Below, piece after piece: positions 14,730-16,029 of a stretch of 16,029 nucleotides of DNA. The stretch is from the NCBI GenBank assembly GCA_030591305.1, contig JAUVBI010000041.1:1-16029 (forward strand). The letters run 5' to 3'. The notes below the pieces were generated by a model. It saw nothing but the letters and a program-made list of their open reading frames with translations, did not search any database and was not told the origin of the DNA. Position 1 is the stretch's first letter. Each line of letters begins with the position of its first letter. The stretch is from Pseudomonadota bacterium (lineage in GTDB: Bacteria > Pseudomonadota > Gammaproteobacteria > Pseudomonadales > Halieaceae). The translations under genes and the position numbers were made by a program.

Positions 14730-16022
14730 TCATAAAGCCATACAACGGTAATAAATCCGGCGGGCCAGTAACAGGTCGCTGAGCAGAAAAGCAAAAAAAG
14801 CCACCCACAGCAGGCTGGCCACCGGGGCAAGCGACGGAACAAAAAACACCGTGATCAGGCCCAGCTCTGCCAACAGAAGGGTCTTAAATTGTCGCTTGAT
14901 CTTTTTTTCGGGCAGAATTTTTCTCATATTAGGCACGTCAATCATGGGCTGTTGTGTTGTCATACGGCGCTTGTTTTCGTGGTTTAAATTCAGCCACACC
15001 AAAAATGCAACAATTTTGTAGAGCATGCCCACAATAATGGCCAATACGCCGCCCAGCAAAAACAGACACACCGCCAGCAGTTGCAGTTTTTCCTGCCAGT
15101 CGGGGCCTACCAGTTGAGCCAGCCACCAGATAACAAGTACCAGAAGAAAATTAATGCAACTCAAGCGCCAGAATGAACGATGTGTGTCTTTAATTTTGCG
15201 TAGGCTGCGGTGCTGCAGAAAAATAGTCTGCAGGGCAAATGTCGCCAGCAGTAATGTCAGCAATACGTCTGTTATCAGCGTCAGCTGTGGCCAGACCATA
15301 GCGCTTACCACCGAGCGCACAAGCAATAGCAGCAATACGCCTCCCGGCAAAAGCTGTCTTATCCATTTTGGATAAGCTGGTGTAATCTGAAACATGGGTA
15401 CAACCTGCCAGGAAATTCCAAAAATAAGGATGAGAACCCATCCGAGCAAGCCCCAACTCATATGGATATTGGTGCCCAGTGGCCGCCATGCCGGCAGCCA
15501 GGCTCCCAGCCCCAGAGCTAAATATCCACCCAGTAATACCGTAATAATAAGAGAGACCAGAGCGAAAGACATGCCCGGTACCGAGTGACTTGTAGATTCA
15601 GAGCCCAGCAGGGCTCTGCCGACTACACTGACGAAGTAGCCCATGGCTATTGCCAGAAGTGTAGCCGAAGCGGCGAATAGCATGGGATTAAACTGCAGAA
15701 ATGCCAGCATCAGCAACAACACACCGGGCACCCATAAGCAGAAGGTGAGCAGTGACAAGCGCTTTGGGTTGGCCACCGATACACCGGCGACCACCGGCAG
15801 CAATTGTTGCAGCGCACCGAACATAACACTGGCAAAAAATCCCAATACCAGCCCGTGGGTTATAGCGAGCAGTTCAGGGCTCCAGCGAGAGGCTAATACA
15901 GATTCGCCACCGTACAGCCAAAGCGACATCGACAGCAGAGCAAAGAGTGGAGCCACCAGAAAAAACCGCAGTGAAACGATAAGTGGCGGAGACTGGTCAA
16001 GGGAGAGATCGGTTTGCTTCAT
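14730..16022 (-). CDS. 12-helix membrane protein resembling haem-copper oxidase subunit I / NnrS
   Basis: 430-residue inner-membrane protein with about 12 hydrophobic helices. Helix 2 carries THGLVLGFFASVMFGALQQ (His56). Helix 6 carries NIHMSWGLLGWVL (His187) and ends with SWQVVPMF. Helix 10 ends in GMLYKIVAFLVWLNL. These patterns recall haem-copper oxidase subunit I and the NnrS family, whose members bind haem and are linked to nitric oxide stress. The full set of histidine ligands for a haem a3/CuB centre is not present, so oxidase activity is unlikely. No subunit II or cytochrome c gene is adjacent within the window. The ATG at 16020-16022 has only a weak AAGA-type ribosome site, and more of the operon may lie beyond the window edge. 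Role unknown; gas sensing, haem or metal handling are possible. Confidence 0.75.
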   Translation of the reverse strand: MKQTDLSLDQSPPLIVSLRFFLVAPLFALLSMSLWLYGGESVLASRWSPELLAITHGLVLGFFASVMFGALQQLLPVVAGVSVANPKRLSLLTFCLWVPGVLLLMLAFLQFNPMLFAASATLLAIAMGYFVSVVGRALLGSESTSHSVPGMSFALVSLIITVLLGGYLALGLGAWLPAWRPLGTNIHMSWGLLGWVLILIFGISWQVVPMFQITPAYPKWIRQLLPGGVLLLLLVRSVVSAMVWPQLTLITDVLLTLLLATFALQTIFLQHRSLRKIKDTHRSFWRLSCINFLLVLVIWWLAQLVGPDWQEKLQLLAVCLFLLGGVLAIIVGMLYKIVAFLVWLNLNHENKRRMTTQQPMIDVPNMRKILPEKKIKRQFKTLLLAELGLITVFFVPSLAPVASLLWVAFFAFLLSDLLLARRIYYRCMAL

Positions 16023-16029
16023 TCTTTGA

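Overview
The window reads as an aerobic Gram-negative proteobacterium, most likely a gammaproteobacterium. The support is a TonB-dependent outer-membrane receptor, a lipobox lipoprotein, a periplasmic c-type haem protein, moderate GC and Shine-Dalgarno-type starts. I cannot fix the genus from sequence alone. There are twelve convincing protein genes, tightly packed. No gap exceeds about 230 bases, and I see no rRNA, tRNA, CRISPR array, insertion sequence or phage gene.

Left part (1-5389, minus strand). A four-gene operon reads toward position 1. In order it encodes a leaderless periplasmic-binding-protein-like protein (NMT1/THI5-type fold), an FAD subunit (CoxM-like), a 2Fe-2S subunit (CoxS-like) and a 1038-residue molybdopterin subunit (CoxL-like). 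These make a xanthine dehydrogenase/CO dehydrogenase-family molybdenum hydroxylase. The large subunit carries a fused N-terminal CoxG-type SRPBCC domain and an amphipathic, membrane-seeking linker. Its active-site loop is not that of CO dehydrogenase, so the substrate is probably an organic ring or carbonyl compound rather than CO.

Centre (5390-11640, plus strand). Divergent from that operon lie a LuxR-family regulator, an NAD-type short-chain dehydrogenase, an MFS transporter, an amidase of the nitrilase superfamily and a secreted monohaem cytochrome/FG-GAP propeller protein. The last three are nearly contiguous and look co-transcribed. The 231-bp divergent region holds three inverted repeats, one of lux-box form (CTG-N10-CAG). 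My inference is a catabolic locus for a nitrogen-containing, perhaps heterocyclic, compound: import by the MFS protein, hydroxylation by the molybdoenzyme, and oxidation and C-N cleavage by the dehydrogenase and amidase, under the LuxR-type regulator. The chemistry is not proven by the sequence.

Right part (11668-16022, minus strand). A TonB-dependent receptor converges on the haem/propeller gene. Upstream of it are a lipoprotein of unknown function and a 12-helix membrane protein resembling haem-copper oxidase subunit I or NnrS. The receptor and lipoprotein genes share a short promoter-region element at similar distances from their starts, which suggests co-regulation. This part seems functionally separate from the catabolic locus.
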